Shown here piece by piece: positions 1 to 7,668 of a DNA stretch of 39,774 nt (position 1 is its first letter; every line of letters begins with the position of its first letter). This DNA comes from Rhodospirillaceae bacterium (GTDB taxonomy: Bacteria; Pseudomonadota; Alphaproteobacteria; CACIAM-22H2). The notes under the pieces were generated by a model that searched no databases, was not told where the DNA came from, and saw nothing but the letters and a program-made list of their open reading frames with translations. The stretch lies in the NCBI GenBank assembly GCA_009694125.1, contig SHVT01000008.1, forward strand, positions 1-39,774. Direction: 5' to 3'. Position numbers and translations under genes: made by a program.

Positions 1-920
1 CGTCGCCAACTATCGGTCACGGCCGCGGGCAGCATCGCCGCGGCGATCAGACGCGAACGACCCGGTCTATCGGGAAAACCCGGCGCCGGCCAATCGGCGA
101 CGCCGCTCCGGTCGAGGCCAAGCCTTTCGAGCAGCCGTGCCATGCCGTACTGCGGATGTGATGCCTCGAGCTGGCCCCAGGCCTCGTCCGAGGTGTGGCA
201 ATCCAGGCCCGGAAGCACGACACGCCCTTGCTTCAGCCCCGCGATCACCGCGAGAAGCTCCGCTGTCGCCGGGATGCTGGCCGTGGACCCGGCGGCGATC
301 ACCGGTGTCTGCGGCGGAACCCGGCGCCATGCCTCAGCGAGCCCGGCAAGCGACCGGTTGCGGCGCTCGGCCGGATCGGCGCAACCCTCCTCGGCCAGGA
401 CCGCCGGCCAATGGCGGGTCACGATCTGAAGAAACTCAAGTGTCCTTCGCCAATGTTCGGCGTAATCGCCCGGCACCAGATCGGCTAGACCGTCGAAGGA
501 CAGACCCTCCGTCTCCACCTGATCGAGAAGCCGGGCCAATTCGCCGGCGAGCGCCACTGCCTGATCGGCGGGAACGACGGGCCGGCCGTAGGAAAAGCCC
601 ATGACCAACCGGGCAATCAGCAACTGGCGGCGCAGATCTGAAATAGCCGGAATGTCGTCTGCGTCGGGGTCGATCTCCTCGTTTCCGAGGTCGTGATCGT
701 CGACATCGACATCGCCGAGCGCGAACATGCGCGGCAACAAGAGCGGGCGCGCGGCCTGGCGCAGGAAGGCTTCACGCAGGCTGCGCGCGCCCCGCCGTGT
801 CGGTAGCAGAATCGTGTAGCGGCTGAGTGCCGCCGGGTCGGCCCCGGCCTCCGCCAGCAGGGTGGACGCCAACACATCGACGAAGGGCGCGCCGGGTGGG
901 ATCGTAAAGACGGCCGGCAC
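1..920 (-). CDS. addB: Double-strand break repair protein AddB, N-terminal part (3' end outside window)
   Basis: AddB is the helicase-like/nuclease partner of AddA in the AddAB (RecBCD-like) complex that processes double-strand breaks for RecA. The leftward frame starts at GTG 920-918, five bases after the murU stop. I translated the first ~45 codons and the last codons at the window edge and saw no stop there; the full length was not checked codon by codon. The N-terminus reads MPAVFTIPPGAPFVDVL, then a segment ILLPTRRGARSLREAFL followed by LLLPRM. This matches the AddB N-terminal region, where LPTRRA/G replaces a classical Walker A. The C-terminal nuclease domain lies outside the window. 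The position downstream of tsaE-amgK-murU is the usual alphaproteobacterial order, so addA is expected just beyond the left edge. Confidence 0.85.
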   Translation of the reverse strand, partial: MPAVFTIPPGAPFVDVLASTLLAEAGADPAALSRYTILLPTRRGARSLREAFLRQAARPLLLPRMFALGDVDVDDHDLGNEEIDPDADDIPAISDLRRQLLIARLVMGFSYGRPVVPADQAVALAGELARLLDQVETEGLSFDGLADLVPGDYAEHWRRTLEFLQIVTRHWPAVLAEEGCADPAERRNRSLAGLAEAWRRVPPQTPVIAAGSTASIPATAELLAVIAGLKQGRVVLPGLDCHTSDEAWGQLEASHPQYGMARLLERLGLDRSGVADWPAPGFPDRPGRSRLIAAAMLPAAVTDSWR

Positions 921-925
921 TGGAA

Positions 926-1669
926 CTAGGCCTCGGATGCGCGAGTGTCGGCCCAGCTTTCACGCGAGCGTAGCCAGATTTCGGTCTCCGCGAGCGCCTC
1001 CATGGTCCCAACATGGAACCAGGCGCCGTCATGGCGGATGCCGTAGAGCCGCATCGCCTTCTGGGCGCTGTCGAACAGCACATTGAGGGAAAAACCGCCA
1101 GCGGGGGCACCCTGGAAAAGACGGGGATGGACGAGCAGCACACCCGCATAAACGAAGGGAGCGATCTCGCGGTCGCGCCGCCGCCGCAACACGCCGGCAG
1201 GGCTGAGGAAATAGTCGCCCCGCCCCTCATAACCAAAGGCCGAACTGGCCGCGTGCATGAGAAGAAGCGCATCCATCGTCCGGTCGTCCCAGGCATCGGC
1301 CACCCGGCGCAGCGCCGAGACGCGGCCATTGAGCAAGAGCACATCGCCATTGGCGACAAAAAACGGCGCCGCTCCGAGCAGCGGCAACGCCTTGGCCACG
1401 CCGCCCCCGGTCTCCAGCGGCTCGGTCTCTCGGGAAAAAAGGATCGTGGGGCGGCGACGGCCCATGAGATGTCGTTCGATCTGGTCGCCGCGATAATGCA
1501 GATTCACGACAGCCGTCTCCACGCCAGCCTCATCGAGGCGGTCGAGGACATGGTCGATCAAGGCTCGGCCTCCGACTTCGACCAAAGGCTTCGGCCGCGA
1601 ATCGGTCACCGGCCTGAGGCGTTCGCCGCGGCCTGCCGCCAGAACCATGGCCCTGGGCGGCGGCGTCAC
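926..1669 (-). CDS. murU: N-acetylmuramate-1-phosphate uridylyltransferase-like nucleotidyltransferase
   Basis: This is a sugar-phosphate nucleotidyltransferase of 247 aa. The N-terminal signature LAAGRGERLRPVTDSRPKPL (about residues 10-29) is the nucleotide-binding loop, with the catalytic Lys in PKPL. VNLHYRGDQIERHL and FVANGDVLLL follow the MurU pattern. The start is GTG 1669-1667, whose last two bases overlap the TGA of the upstream amgK (GTGA). A longer in-frame reading reaches 1828 but would lie inside amgK. In the AmgK/MurU recycling route the kinase makes MurNAc-1-phosphate and MurU makes UDP-MurNAc, bypassing de novo synthesis and the fosfomycin target MurA. The substrate is inferred from the gene pair; other NDP-sugar specificities remain possible. 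Confidence 0.85.
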   Translation of the reverse strand: MTPPPRAMVLAAGRGERLRPVTDSRPKPLVEVGGRALIDHVLDRLDEAGVETAVVNLHYRGDQIERHLMGRRRPTILFSRETEPLETGGGVAKALPLLGAAPFFVANGDVLLLNGRVSALRRVADAWDDRTMDALLLMHAASSAFGYEGRGDYFLSPAGVLRRRRDREIAPFVYAGVLLVHPRLFQGAPAGGFSLNVLFDSAQKAMRLYGIRHDGAWFHVGTMEALAETEIWLRSRESWADTRASEA

Positions 1670-2679
1670 GTCTTTGCCAAAGCCGGGCGGCGGCGATCCG
1701 CCGGTGGGATATGTTGATCCATCCAGTCCTTCACGGCGGCTAAGGCCGGGTGGCGGAGGTCGTGTTCGATCAGCGACCATACACGGGGAAGATGGTCGAG
1801 ATAGTGCGGTTTGCCGTCGCGGACGCAAAGCCGCGTGAAGATACCGACGATCTTGCAGCTCCGTTGGCCGCCGAGGATCGAATAGGCGGCGGCGAAGGCA
1901 TCGCGGTCGAGATCGGGAAACGCATCGAGATAACGCGCGGTCAGCGCGGACGCCAGCGCCGGCGCCACATCGCGGCGTGCATCCTCCAGAAGCGACACGA
2001 GATCATAGGCCGTCGGGCCAATCACTGCGTCCTGAAAATCGAGCAGCCCACAGGCCGCCAGGCCGGCGCGCCCTGGCACACGCATGAGATTGTCGACATG
2101 GTAGTCGCGCAGCACCAAGGTCTGGGGAACCAGCCGCGTAGCCGGCAAGACCTCTCGCCAGAGCTGGAGATAATCACGGCGAAGCGCCGCGGCCGCTGCA
2201 TTGCCATGGATCGCCGGCCAATACCAATCGACCAGCAAGGCAGCCTCGGCGAGAAGGCGGCCGTCGTCATAGGCCGGCAATTCGATCCGCGGTGCCGCCG
2301 GATTGCGGTGAAGATCGATCAGAAGGTCGACCGCGAGATCGTAAAGCGGGCGCTCGGCTTCGCCCCCGGCAAGGAGGCGCGTAAACGTGTCGTCCCCGAA
2401 ATCCTCGATGAGCAGCAGCCCGTTTTCGCGGTCCGCGGCGAAAAGGCGCGGCGCGCTATAACCCAGCCCCGTGAGGTGGCCCGCGACGGTCACGAAGGGC
2501 CGCACGCCTTCCTTCGGCGGCGGCGCATCCATCAGCATCGCCCGGCGTTCGCCGTCCCGCAGGCGAACATAGCGGCGGAAGGACGCATCGCCGGGCAAGG
2601 GCGAGCGGGTGGCGTTCGTCCACCCGGCATCGCGGAGGAATGCCTCGATCGCCGTCCGCCGATCAATGCCTTCAGGCAT
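1666..2679 (-). CDS. amgK: Aminoglycoside-phosphotransferase-fold sugar kinase AmgK (MurNAc/GlcNAc anomeric kinase)
   Basis: A 337-aa APH-fold kinase. The catalytic loop LVLRDYHVDNLM and the metal-binding DFQDA segment about 20 residues later are the Brenner motif and its partner Asp. An N-terminal lobe with PGDASFRRYVRL and MLMDAPP fits the ATP-binding part of AmgK. Members phosphorylate the anomeric carbon of MurNAc or GlcNAc in cell-wall recycling. I chose ATG 2679-2677 (MPEGIDRRTAIEAFL) because it overlaps the 3' end of tsaE by only 8 bases; earlier in-frame starts would run 86 bases into tsaE. It overlaps murU downstream by 4 bases, so translation is probably coupled. Cytoplasmic. Confidence 0.85.
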   Translation of the reverse strand: MPEGIDRRTAIEAFLRDAGWTNATRSPLPGDASFRRYVRLRDGERRAMLMDAPPPKEGVRPFVTVAGHLTGLGYSAPRLFAADRENGLLLIEDFGDDTFTRLLAGGEAERPLYDLAVDLLIDLHRNPAAPRIELPAYDDGRLLAEAALLVDWYWPAIHGNAAAAALRRDYLQLWREVLPATRLVPQTLVLRDYHVDNLMRVPGRAGLAACGLLDFQDAVIGPTAYDLVSLLEDARRDVAPALASALTARYLDAFPDLDRDAFAAAYSILGGQRSCKIVGIFTRLCVRDGKPHYLDHLPRVWSLIEHDLRHPALAAVKDWMDQHIPPADRRRPALAKT

Positions 2680-3169
2680 GCGCCGACAAAGCCCGGACAT
2701 TGGCCCGAAGACGTTCGGCCCATTGGCCATGACCCAGCAGGCCCGCGCGGCGCCCATCGGGTTCCTTGCCGAATGTCAGTCGGATATCGAGTCGGTCCCG
2801 GGGCAACAAACCGCCCAGCCTTTCCGGCCATTCGACAAGCACGATGCCATCGGCCAAAGCATCCTCGAACCCAAGTTCAAACGCATCGCCGGGTTTTTCG
2901 ATGCGATACAGGTCGAAATGCCAGACCGGGATCTCGGGAAAGTCATAGACCTGGGCCAGGGTAAAGGTCGGGCTTGGCACGTCTTCATCGGCACCGCCGC
3001 GCGCCCGTATGAAATATCGCGCGAACGTCGTCTTACCGGCGCCGAGCCCGCCGATCAGCCCGAAAAAATCGCCGCGCCGGGCCTGGCCGGCCAGCGCCGC
3101 CGCGAGCGCGCCGGTCGCGGCAAGGTCGGGCAGCTCAACCACGGTCGCGCCAGGGGCGGGGAACACCAT
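2672..3169 (-). CDS. tsaE: tRNA threonylcarbamoyladenosine biosynthesis ATPase TsaE
   Basis: A 165-aa P-loop ATPase that works with TsaB and TsaD to make t6A37 in ANN-decoding tRNAs. The Walker A is GGLGAGKTT (residues 40-48), followed by the family segments SPTFTLAQVY and HFDLYRIE, and VEWPERLGGLLP near the C-terminus. Length is slightly above the usual 150-160 aa. The start is ATG 3169. It is the first gene of the leftward tsaE-amgK-murU-addB operon, and its promoter should lie in the 139-bp divergent gap shared with the ferredoxin-NADP reductase gene. Confidence 0.93.
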   Translation of the reverse strand: MVFPAPGATVVELPDLAATGALAAALAGQARRGDFFGLIGGLGAGKTTFARYFIRARGGADEDVPSPTFTLAQVYDFPEIPVWHFDLYRIEKPGDAFELGFEDALADGIVLVEWPERLGGLLPRDRLDIRLTFGKEPDGRRAGLLGHGQWAERLRANVRALSAHA

Positions 3170-3231
3170 TGTCGCTAGGTTTTAGTCCTCCGCAGTCCTC
3201 GCTTCAATCGCGGGTGCATCGCTCAACGGGG

Positions 3232-3259
3232 TTGAACGTCGCTACCGGCTCCGTATTCT
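3232..3259 (+). promoter_or_regulatory. Putative sigma70-type promoter for the ferredoxin-NADP reductase gene
   Basis: TTGAAC (3232-3237) and TATTCT (3254-3259) are separated by 16 bases and lie 50 bases upstream of the ATG at 3309. A Shine-Dalgarno GGAG at 3300-3303 precedes that start. This is inferred from consensus similarity only. Confidence 0.4.
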
Positions 3260-3308
3260 AAAGCCGCCCGCGATCGACGCCTCAATTCCCCGCCGCCCCG
3301 GAGAAGCA

Positions 3309-4325
3309 ATGTCATCCGAACACCGCACCGATGTCGCCGTCGTCGGCGCCGGCCCCGTCGGACTTTTCACGATCTTCGAATGCGGCATGCTCGATCTGCG
3401 CTGCCACGTCATCGACGCGCTCGACATGCCGGGCGGGCAGTGCGCGGCGCTTTATCCGGAAAAGCCGATCTACGACATCCCCGGCTATCCGAAAATCGCG
3501 GCGCAGGAATTGATCTCCCAACTCGAGCGCCAGGCCAAGCCGTTCAAGCCCGTCTATCATCTTGGCCAACGCGTGGACTCCCTGACGGCGGCGGACGACG
3601 GCTTCACGCTCGTCACTTCGTTGGGCACGCGCATCGAGGCCAAGGCCGTGGTCATCGCCGCCGGCGTCGGCGCCTTTGGTCCGAATCGACCGCCCCTGAA
3701 GGGGATCGAGGAATTCGAGGGCAAGGGTGTTTTCTATCTGGTCCGCCGACGCGAGGATTTCCGCGGCAAACGGGTGGTGATCGCCGGCGGGGGCGACTCC
3801 GCTGTGGATTGGGCCTTGTCGCTCGCGGAGCTGACCGATCGGCTCTATGTCGTCCACCGCCGGGACAAGTTCCGCGCCGCGCCCGAGAGCGAACGCAGGC
3901 TGAGACAGCTCGCCGCCGATGGCCGGCTGGAGCTTGTCATTCCCTACCATCTCGCGGCCCTGGGCGGGAAAGACGGCCGTCTTTCGACGGTCGTCGTCAA
4001 GACACTGGACGGCGTGGAACGGGCTCTGGAGGCCGACGCCCTTCTTTCCTTCTTCGGCCTGGCGATGTCGCTTGGGCCCATCGCCGATTGGGGGCTGGCG
4101 CTTGAACGCAGCCATTTGACCGTCGATCCCGCGACCTTGGCGAGCAGCGTCAAGGGCATATACGCCGTGGGCGACATCGTTACCTATCCGGGCAAGCTCA
4201 AGCTGATACTGACCGGCTTCGCGGAAGCGGCCGCGGCCGCGCACGCCATCCAAGCCTTCGTCCGGCCCGACAAACCTCTTCACTTTGAATATTCGACGAC
4301 ACGGGGCGTGCCCGGGGTCGCCTGA
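3309..4325 (+). CDS. Ferredoxin--NADP(+) reductase, thioredoxin-reductase-like type (Fnr2)
   Basis: A 338-aa flavoprotein that moves electrons between NADPH and ferredoxin or flavodoxin. The FAD-binding GxGPxG motif is VAVVGAGPVGLFTIFECGM (residues ~9-27), followed by the family segment MPGGQCAALYPEKPIYDIPG. The NADPH-binding motif is VVIAGGGDSAVDWALSLAEL (about residues 157-176), and the C-terminal FAD contact is YAVGDIVTYPGKLKLI. No redox CxxC pair is present, which separates it from true thioredoxin reductases. It stands alone on the plus strand with its own likely promoter and RBS. It sits between tsaE and the kinase remnant; in related genomes I recall a PAS sensor kinase lying between tsaE and ahcY. 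Confidence 0.92.
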   Translation: MSSEHRTDVAVVGAGPVGLFTIFECGMLDLRCHVIDALDMPGGQCAALYPEKPIYDIPGYPKIAAQELISQLERQAKPFKPVYHLGQRVDSLTAADDGFTLVTSLGTRIEAKAVVIAAGVGAFGPNRPPLKGIEEFEGKGVFYLVRRREDFRGKRVVIAGGGDSAVDWALSLAELTDRLYVVHRRDKFRAAPESERRLRQLAADGRLELVIPYHLAALGGKDGRLSTVVVKTLDGVERALEADALLSFFGLAMSLGPIADWGLALERSHLTVDPATLASSVKGIYAVGDIVTYPGKLKLILTGFAEAAAAAHAIQAFVRPDKPLHFEYSTTRGVPGVA

Positions 4326-4339
4326 ACGCCGCGGACGGT

Positions 4340-4538
4340 CTAACGGCGTCGCGGCGCCGTCGGGATCGTGGAGACGACGCTGGTCCCGCGGCCGGGTTCG
4401 GATTGCAGCGTGACTTTGCCGCCATGGAGTTCGATGAAGCTCTTGACCAGGGCAAGGCCGAGACCGGCGCCGGACTGACCCGGTTTCAGATTGCCTCCCC
4501 GTTCGAATTTGCCGAATACGCGTTGCTGGTCCTCTGCC
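4340..4538 (-). pseudogene. C-terminal remnant of a sensor histidine kinase
   Basis: The leftward frame reads QAEDQQRVFGKFERGG, then the G2 box GAGLGLALVKSFIELHGG and a tail ending TIPTAPRRR. These are the F box and G2 box of a HATPase_c domain. Everything upstream is missing: the H box, N box, G1 box (DTGIG) and any sensor domain. The open frame continues to 4570, but that part is translated from the inverted-repeat element at 4539-4729. The preserved end suggests a kinase that once lay between tsaE and ahcY. About 65 codons remain and no start or RBS is visible. It is almost certainly non-functional. Confidence 0.85.
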
Positions 4539-4729
4539 TGTGAAATCGCTCCCAACAACGACCCCACCATTGCGTGCTGCTAAGCCATTGATGAAACGCT
4601 CAAATCTGGCGGCCGGGAGGGGTCGGCGTTGGACGCGTCACGCGACCCCACCTAAGCGCGATATTATCTAATGAATACAATGTGTTATATTTCCCTGCTG
4701 GTGGGGTCATTGTTGGACACGATTTCACA
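4539..4729. mobile_element. 191-bp element with 31-bp terminal inverted repeats (MITE-like or internally deleted IS, IS21-like ends)
   Basis: The left end begins TGTGAAATCG at 4539 and continues to CCAACAACGACCCCACCA (4552-4569). The right end, read on the other strand from 4729, begins TGTGAAATCG and continues to CCAACAATGACCCCACCA. The two 31-base ends match at 27 positions. A further copy of the inner motif, GGGGTC-N3-GTTGGAC, lies at 4619-4634 in the orientation of the right end. TG...CA termini with multiple internal repeats are typical of IS21-family ends. No transposase is encoded. The flanks TCTGCC (4533-4538) and TCTTCC (4730-4735) differ at one base and could be a decayed target duplication. 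Family assignment is inference. Confidence 0.7.
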
Positions 4730-4746
4730 TCTTCCGACCCGCGCGA

Positions 4747-6063
4747 TCAGTAGCGGTATTCGTGCGCCTTGAAGGGTCCGTTTTCCGGCACGCCGATATA
4801 GGCGGCTTGTTTGTCGGTCAGCTTCGTCAGCTTGACGCCCAGTTTTTCCAGGTGAAGCACGGCGACCTTTTCATCGAGGTGCTTGGGCAACACATAGACC
4901 TTGTTTTCGTATTTGGCGGCGTTGTTCCACAGCTCGATCTGGGCGAGCACCTGGTTCGAGAAGGAGGCGCTCATCACGAAGCTGGGATGGCCGGTCGCGC
5001 AGCCGAGATTCACCAGCCGCCCTTCGGCCAGCACGATCAGCCGCTTGCCGTCCGGGAATTCGACCTCGTGTACCTGGGGCTTCACTTCGTGCCAGCGATG
5101 ATTGCGCAGGGCATTGATTTGAATTTCGCTGTCGAAATGGCCGATGTTGCAGACGATGGCGCGGTCCCGCATCTTCCGCATGTGATTGATGGTGATGACA
5201 TCGATATTCCCGGTGGCGGTCACGAAAATATCGCCGCTGGCCGCCACATCCTCCATCGTCGCCACCTGGTAGCCATCCATGGCCGCTTGCAGCGCGCAGA
5301 TCGGATCGATCTCCGTCACGATGACGCGGGCGCCCTGACCGCGCAGCGAATCGGCCGAACCCTTGCCGACGTCGCCGTAGCCGCAAACGACGGCGGTCTT
5401 GCCGGCGAGCATGACGCTGGTCGCGCGCTTGATGCCATCGACCAAGCTTTCGCGCACGCCGTAAAGATTGTCGAATTTCGATTTGGTCACCGAATCGTTG
5501 ACGTTCATCGCCGGGACCTTAAGCGTGCCGGCCTTTTCCATTTCTTTCAGGCGATGCACACCCGTGGTGGTTTCCTCGGACAGGCCGCGAACCTTGGCGA
5601 TCACCTTGGGATATTTGTTATGCAGGATCTTGGTGAGGTCGCCGCCATCGTCGAGCACCATGTTCGGCACCCATCCATTGGGACCGAAAATCGTCTGGTC
5701 GATGCACCATTCGTACTCCTCTTCGGTTTCGCCCTTCCAGGCGAAGACCGGCACCCCGGTCGCCGCGATGGCCGACGTGGCGTGATCCTGGGTCGAAAAG
5801 ATGTTGCACGAACTCCAGCGGATTTCCGCCCCCAGCGCGGTCAGCGTTTCGATCAGAACCGCGGTCTGGATGGTCATGTGCAGGCAGCCCGCGATGCGAG
5901 CCCCCTTCAGCGGCTTTTGTTTGCCGAATTCCTTGCGCAGCGCCATGAGCCCCGGCATTTCGGTCTCAGCGATCGCCATTTCGCGCCGGCCCCAATCGGC
6001 CAACTTGATATCGGCGACTTTATAGTCAGGCGCGGCCGTCTTCGGCGTCGTCGCTGGGCTCAT
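4747..6063 (-). CDS. ahcY: Adenosylhomocysteinase (S-adenosyl-L-homocysteine hydrolase)
   Basis: A 438-aa NAD-dependent enzyme that splits S-adenosylhomocysteine into homocysteine and adenosine and so relieves inhibition of SAM-dependent methyltransferases. Visible family segments are [15 protein letters not shown] near the N-terminus, the catalytic stretch with [14 protein letters not shown], the NAD-binding [20 protein letters not shown], and the C-terminal ending KAHEYRY, which supplies NAD contacts across the tetramer. I chose ATG 6063 (MSPATTPK) because GGAGAGG lies just upstream; a TTG five codons earlier is less likely. The 17-codon gap to the stop side contains the end of the mobile element. 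Confidence 0.97.
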   Translation of the reverse strand: MSPATTPKTAAPDYKVADIKLADWGRREMAIAETEMPGLMALRKEFGKQKPLKGARIAGCLHMTIQTAVLIETLTALGAEIRWSSCNIFSTQDHATSAIAATGVPVFAWKGETEEEYEWCIDQTIFGPNGWVPNMVLDDGGDLTKILHNKYPKVIAKVRGLSEETTTGVHRLKEMEKAGTLKVPAMNVNDSVTKSKFDNLYGVRESLVDGIKRATSVMLAGKTAVVCGYGDVGKGSADSLRGQGARVIVTEIDPICALQAAMDGYQVATMEDVAASGDIFVTATGNIDVITINHMRKMRDRAIVCNIGHFDSEIQINALRNHRWHEVKPQVHEVEFPDGKRLIVLAEGRLVNLGCATGHPSFVMSASFSNQVLAQIELWNNAAKYENKVYVLPKHLDEKVAVLHLEKLGVKLTKLTDKQAAYIGVPENGPFKAHEYRY

Positions 6064-6099
6064 CGAAGGCCTCTCCAAGGTATGTCGGTGAGTGTCGCC

Positions 6100-6127
6100 G
6101 TATAGCAGGGGGTGGTACGGGGAACAA
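6100..6127 (-). promoter_or_regulatory. Putative ahcY promoter
   Basis: On the minus strand TTGTTC (6127-6122) and CTATAC (6105-6100) are 16 bases apart, 37 bases upstream of the ahcY ATG. I saw no convincing SAH or SAM riboswitch fold in this short leader. Confidence 0.4.
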
Positions 6128-6184
6128 GCGGAAATGGCGCGGTGTTCGTTATGTTCCGTGGCCGGCTGCGGTGAGGAGGTGCAC

Positions 6185-6541
6185 CTATTGGCTGGTGACT
6201 GCTCGCTCTAGCCAGCGCTCGCGTAGTTCGCCCTCAATTAGCCACAGGCCCGCAGCGTTCCGGTTCACTCCGCATTCGCTCGCGTAAGCGTCAAATTCGG
6301 CCACTGCCTGGGCAGACGAAAAGTGAGCGGTTATCGTGGGCATTCGTTCACCGCCCCTTAGTACGCTGCGTTGTTGAGCGGGTCGTTTTGCAACACTCAA
6401 CTTCGCTAATCGACGCTGGCGTCGCTCTCTAACAATCAGCAGTTTCGCCAACTCCGAACCACGCAAGCCGAGGTCGCTTTCATATCGGTCAAATGCTGCC
6501 TTGACTATTGGAGCAACGCGAATGGTGATCTGCGGCAACAT
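6185..6541 (-). CDS. Tandem ribbon-helix-helix-like protein (putative DNA-binding regulator)
   Basis: A 118-aa protein built from two similar halves. Half one begins [19 protein letters not shown] (from residue 2) and half two begins [20 protein letters not shown] (from about residue 67). Both follow strand-helix-helix order and share the spaced pattern FDxYxSxxGxxxxxxAxLxxI, ending in a charged helix (RERRQRRL and ELRERWL). This looks like a CopG/Arc ribbon-helix-helix unit duplicated in one chain, which would give a single-chain dimer; the linker is basic. It is not a family I can name with certainty. It is transcribed away from the cluster of inverted repeats at 6595-6665, which would suit autoregulation. 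Function is inference. Confidence 0.6.
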   Translation of the reverse strand: MLPQITIRVAPIVKAAFDRYESDLGLRGSELAKLLIVRERRQRRLAKLSVAKRPAQQRSVLRGGERMPTITAHFSSAQAVAEFDAYASECGVNRNAAGLWLIEGELRERWLERAVTSQ

Positions 6542-6594
6542 CTAGCCATCCATCTTGTTTACACAAAATCATCTACATGAAGGGCCGGCTTGCA

Positions 6595-6608
6595 CACAAC
6601 ATGTTGTG
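6595..6608. promoter_or_regulatory. Perfect 14-bp palindrome, possible operator
   Basis: CACAACATGTTGTG is its own reverse complement. It is the first of three inverted repeats in the 281-bp divergent gap between the RHH-like gene and pyrF. Confidence 0.5.
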
Positions 6609-6614
6609 CAGTTG

Positions 6615-6633
6615 TTGACTCGATCTGAGTCAA
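6615..6633. promoter_or_regulatory. Inverted repeat, 7-bp arms with 5-bp spacer, possible operator
   Basis: TTGACTC-GATCT-GAGTCAA, arms perfect. TTGACT in the left arm also resembles a -35 element, so protein bound here could block transcription towards pyrF. Confidence 0.45.
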
Positions 6634-6642
6634 ATCGTATGG

Positions 6643-6665
6643 TGCATTTGGGTCAAGCAAATGCA
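6643..6665. promoter_or_regulatory. Inverted repeat, 8-bp arms with 7-bp spacer, possible operator
   Basis: TGCATTTG (6643-6650) and CAAATGCA (6658-6665) are exact reverse complements. The three repeats have different sequences, so they need not bind the same protein. Confidence 0.45.
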
Positions 6666-6822
6666 TCTCCGCCCGTAACTACGGTTGAGCGCTGGACATA
6701 GCGGTGGTCCTTGGATAGACCAAGCGCCTTCGCCGAGCGCGCGATCTTGGTTGGTGCCGCCCGGAATTTAAGCGCTTGAGCCGATGGTCACTTGGCCAGA
6801 CACCGCTCGAAGAGGAAATAAG

Positions 6823-7605
6823 ATGCTGAGGAGTGGGGCCGCTGCGGCGCGGACTGTTGAAGGCGACTATCTGATGTCACGCCCAGCTCCAAATACGATT
6901 CCAATAGAGGATCGGCTAATTGTCGCCTTGGACGTGGAGTCGATCGACGAAGCCAAGGCCGTAGTGAAGAGCTTGGGGGAGTCCGTATCTTTTTACAAAA
7001 TTGGACTGGGCCTCCAATTCAAGGGCGGAATTGAATTGGCAAAGGAGCTCAAGAAACAGGGCAAGAAAGTATTTTTCGATTCCAAGATTTATGATGTCGA
7101 GGCAACGACCAAGGCGGCCGTTCAATCGATTGTGGAACTTGGCGTCGATTTCCTGACCATTCATGGCAACACCTCAATCCTTAAGGAGGCAGTAGCAGGG
7201 CGCGGCGACAGTGATCTCAAATTGTTCGTAATCACCGTGCTTACGAGTCTCGACGACAAGGATATGATCGAAATGGGCTACACAGTAAGCGTCGAAAAGA
7301 TGGTTGAGTATAAGACTAAGGCGGCTCTGGATTCGCGCTGCGATGGAGTTATTACATCTGGTCTAGAGGCTCGGATGATCCGGAGAATTGCGGAACGCAA
7401 CGGATCCAATTTGCTAATTGCAACACCTGGCATTCGATCAGACGGCGTTAGCCGTAACGACCAAAAGCGGGTGGCGACACCCAAGAGCGCAATTGAGGCC
7501 GGGGCGGATTACCTCGTCATGGGTCGTCAAATACTCAAAGCCCAAAGTCGTAGAGATGAGGCAGTGCGAGTCTTTGAGGATATTCACGCCGCACTAACGA
7601 CCTAA
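6823..7605 (+). CDS. pyrF: Orotidine-5'-phosphate decarboxylase, divergent copy
   Basis: A 260-aa TIM-barrel enzyme that decarboxylates OMP to UMP, the last step of de novo pyrimidine synthesis. RLIVALDV opens the barrel; the catalytic D-K-D set appears as FFDSKIYDVEATT, where the usual form is DLKxHDIPNT. VLTSL, the phosphate-binding ATPGIRSDG and the conserved Arg in VMGRQIL are present. I chose ATG 6823 because GAGGAA lies five bases upstream; ATG 6874 (MSRPAPN) is a good alternative close to the barrel start. Codon use looks less GC-rich than in neighbouring genes, and the gene splits an otherwise conserved ahcY-to-ptsI region, which suggests transfer. Whether the genome has a second pyrF cannot be seen here. 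Confidence 0.85.
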   Translation: MLRSGAAAARTVEGDYLMSRPAPNTIPIEDRLIVALDVESIDEAKAVVKSLGESVSFYKIGLGLQFKGGIELAKELKKQGKKVFFDSKIYDVEATTKAAVQSIVELGVDFLTIHGNTSILKEAVAGRGDSDLKLFVITVLTSLDDKDMIEMGYTVSVEKMVEYKTKAALDSRCDGVITSGLEARMIRRIAERNGSNLLIATPGIRSDGVSRNDQKRVATPKSAIEAGADYLVMGRQILKAQSRRDEAVRVFEDIHAALTT

Positions 7606-7668
7606 CTCCTCACACGAAACCGCCCGTCCTTAATCCGGCTAAGCTCAAAATGATGCCGACGCTCATCA

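Noticed and set aside
137-604. Plus-strand frames across the first 900 bases
   Set aside because: They lie antisense to addB; the minus-strand GTG-initiated frame gives clear AddB sequence.
4762-6105. 447-aa frame on the plus strand opposite ahcY
   Set aside because: It is antisense to a very well conserved gene, has no RBS or recognisable motif, and reflects high-GC codon bias.
6064-6180. SAH or SAM riboswitch before ahcY
   Set aside because: The leader after the predicted start site is about 30 bases, too short, and no conserved core was found.
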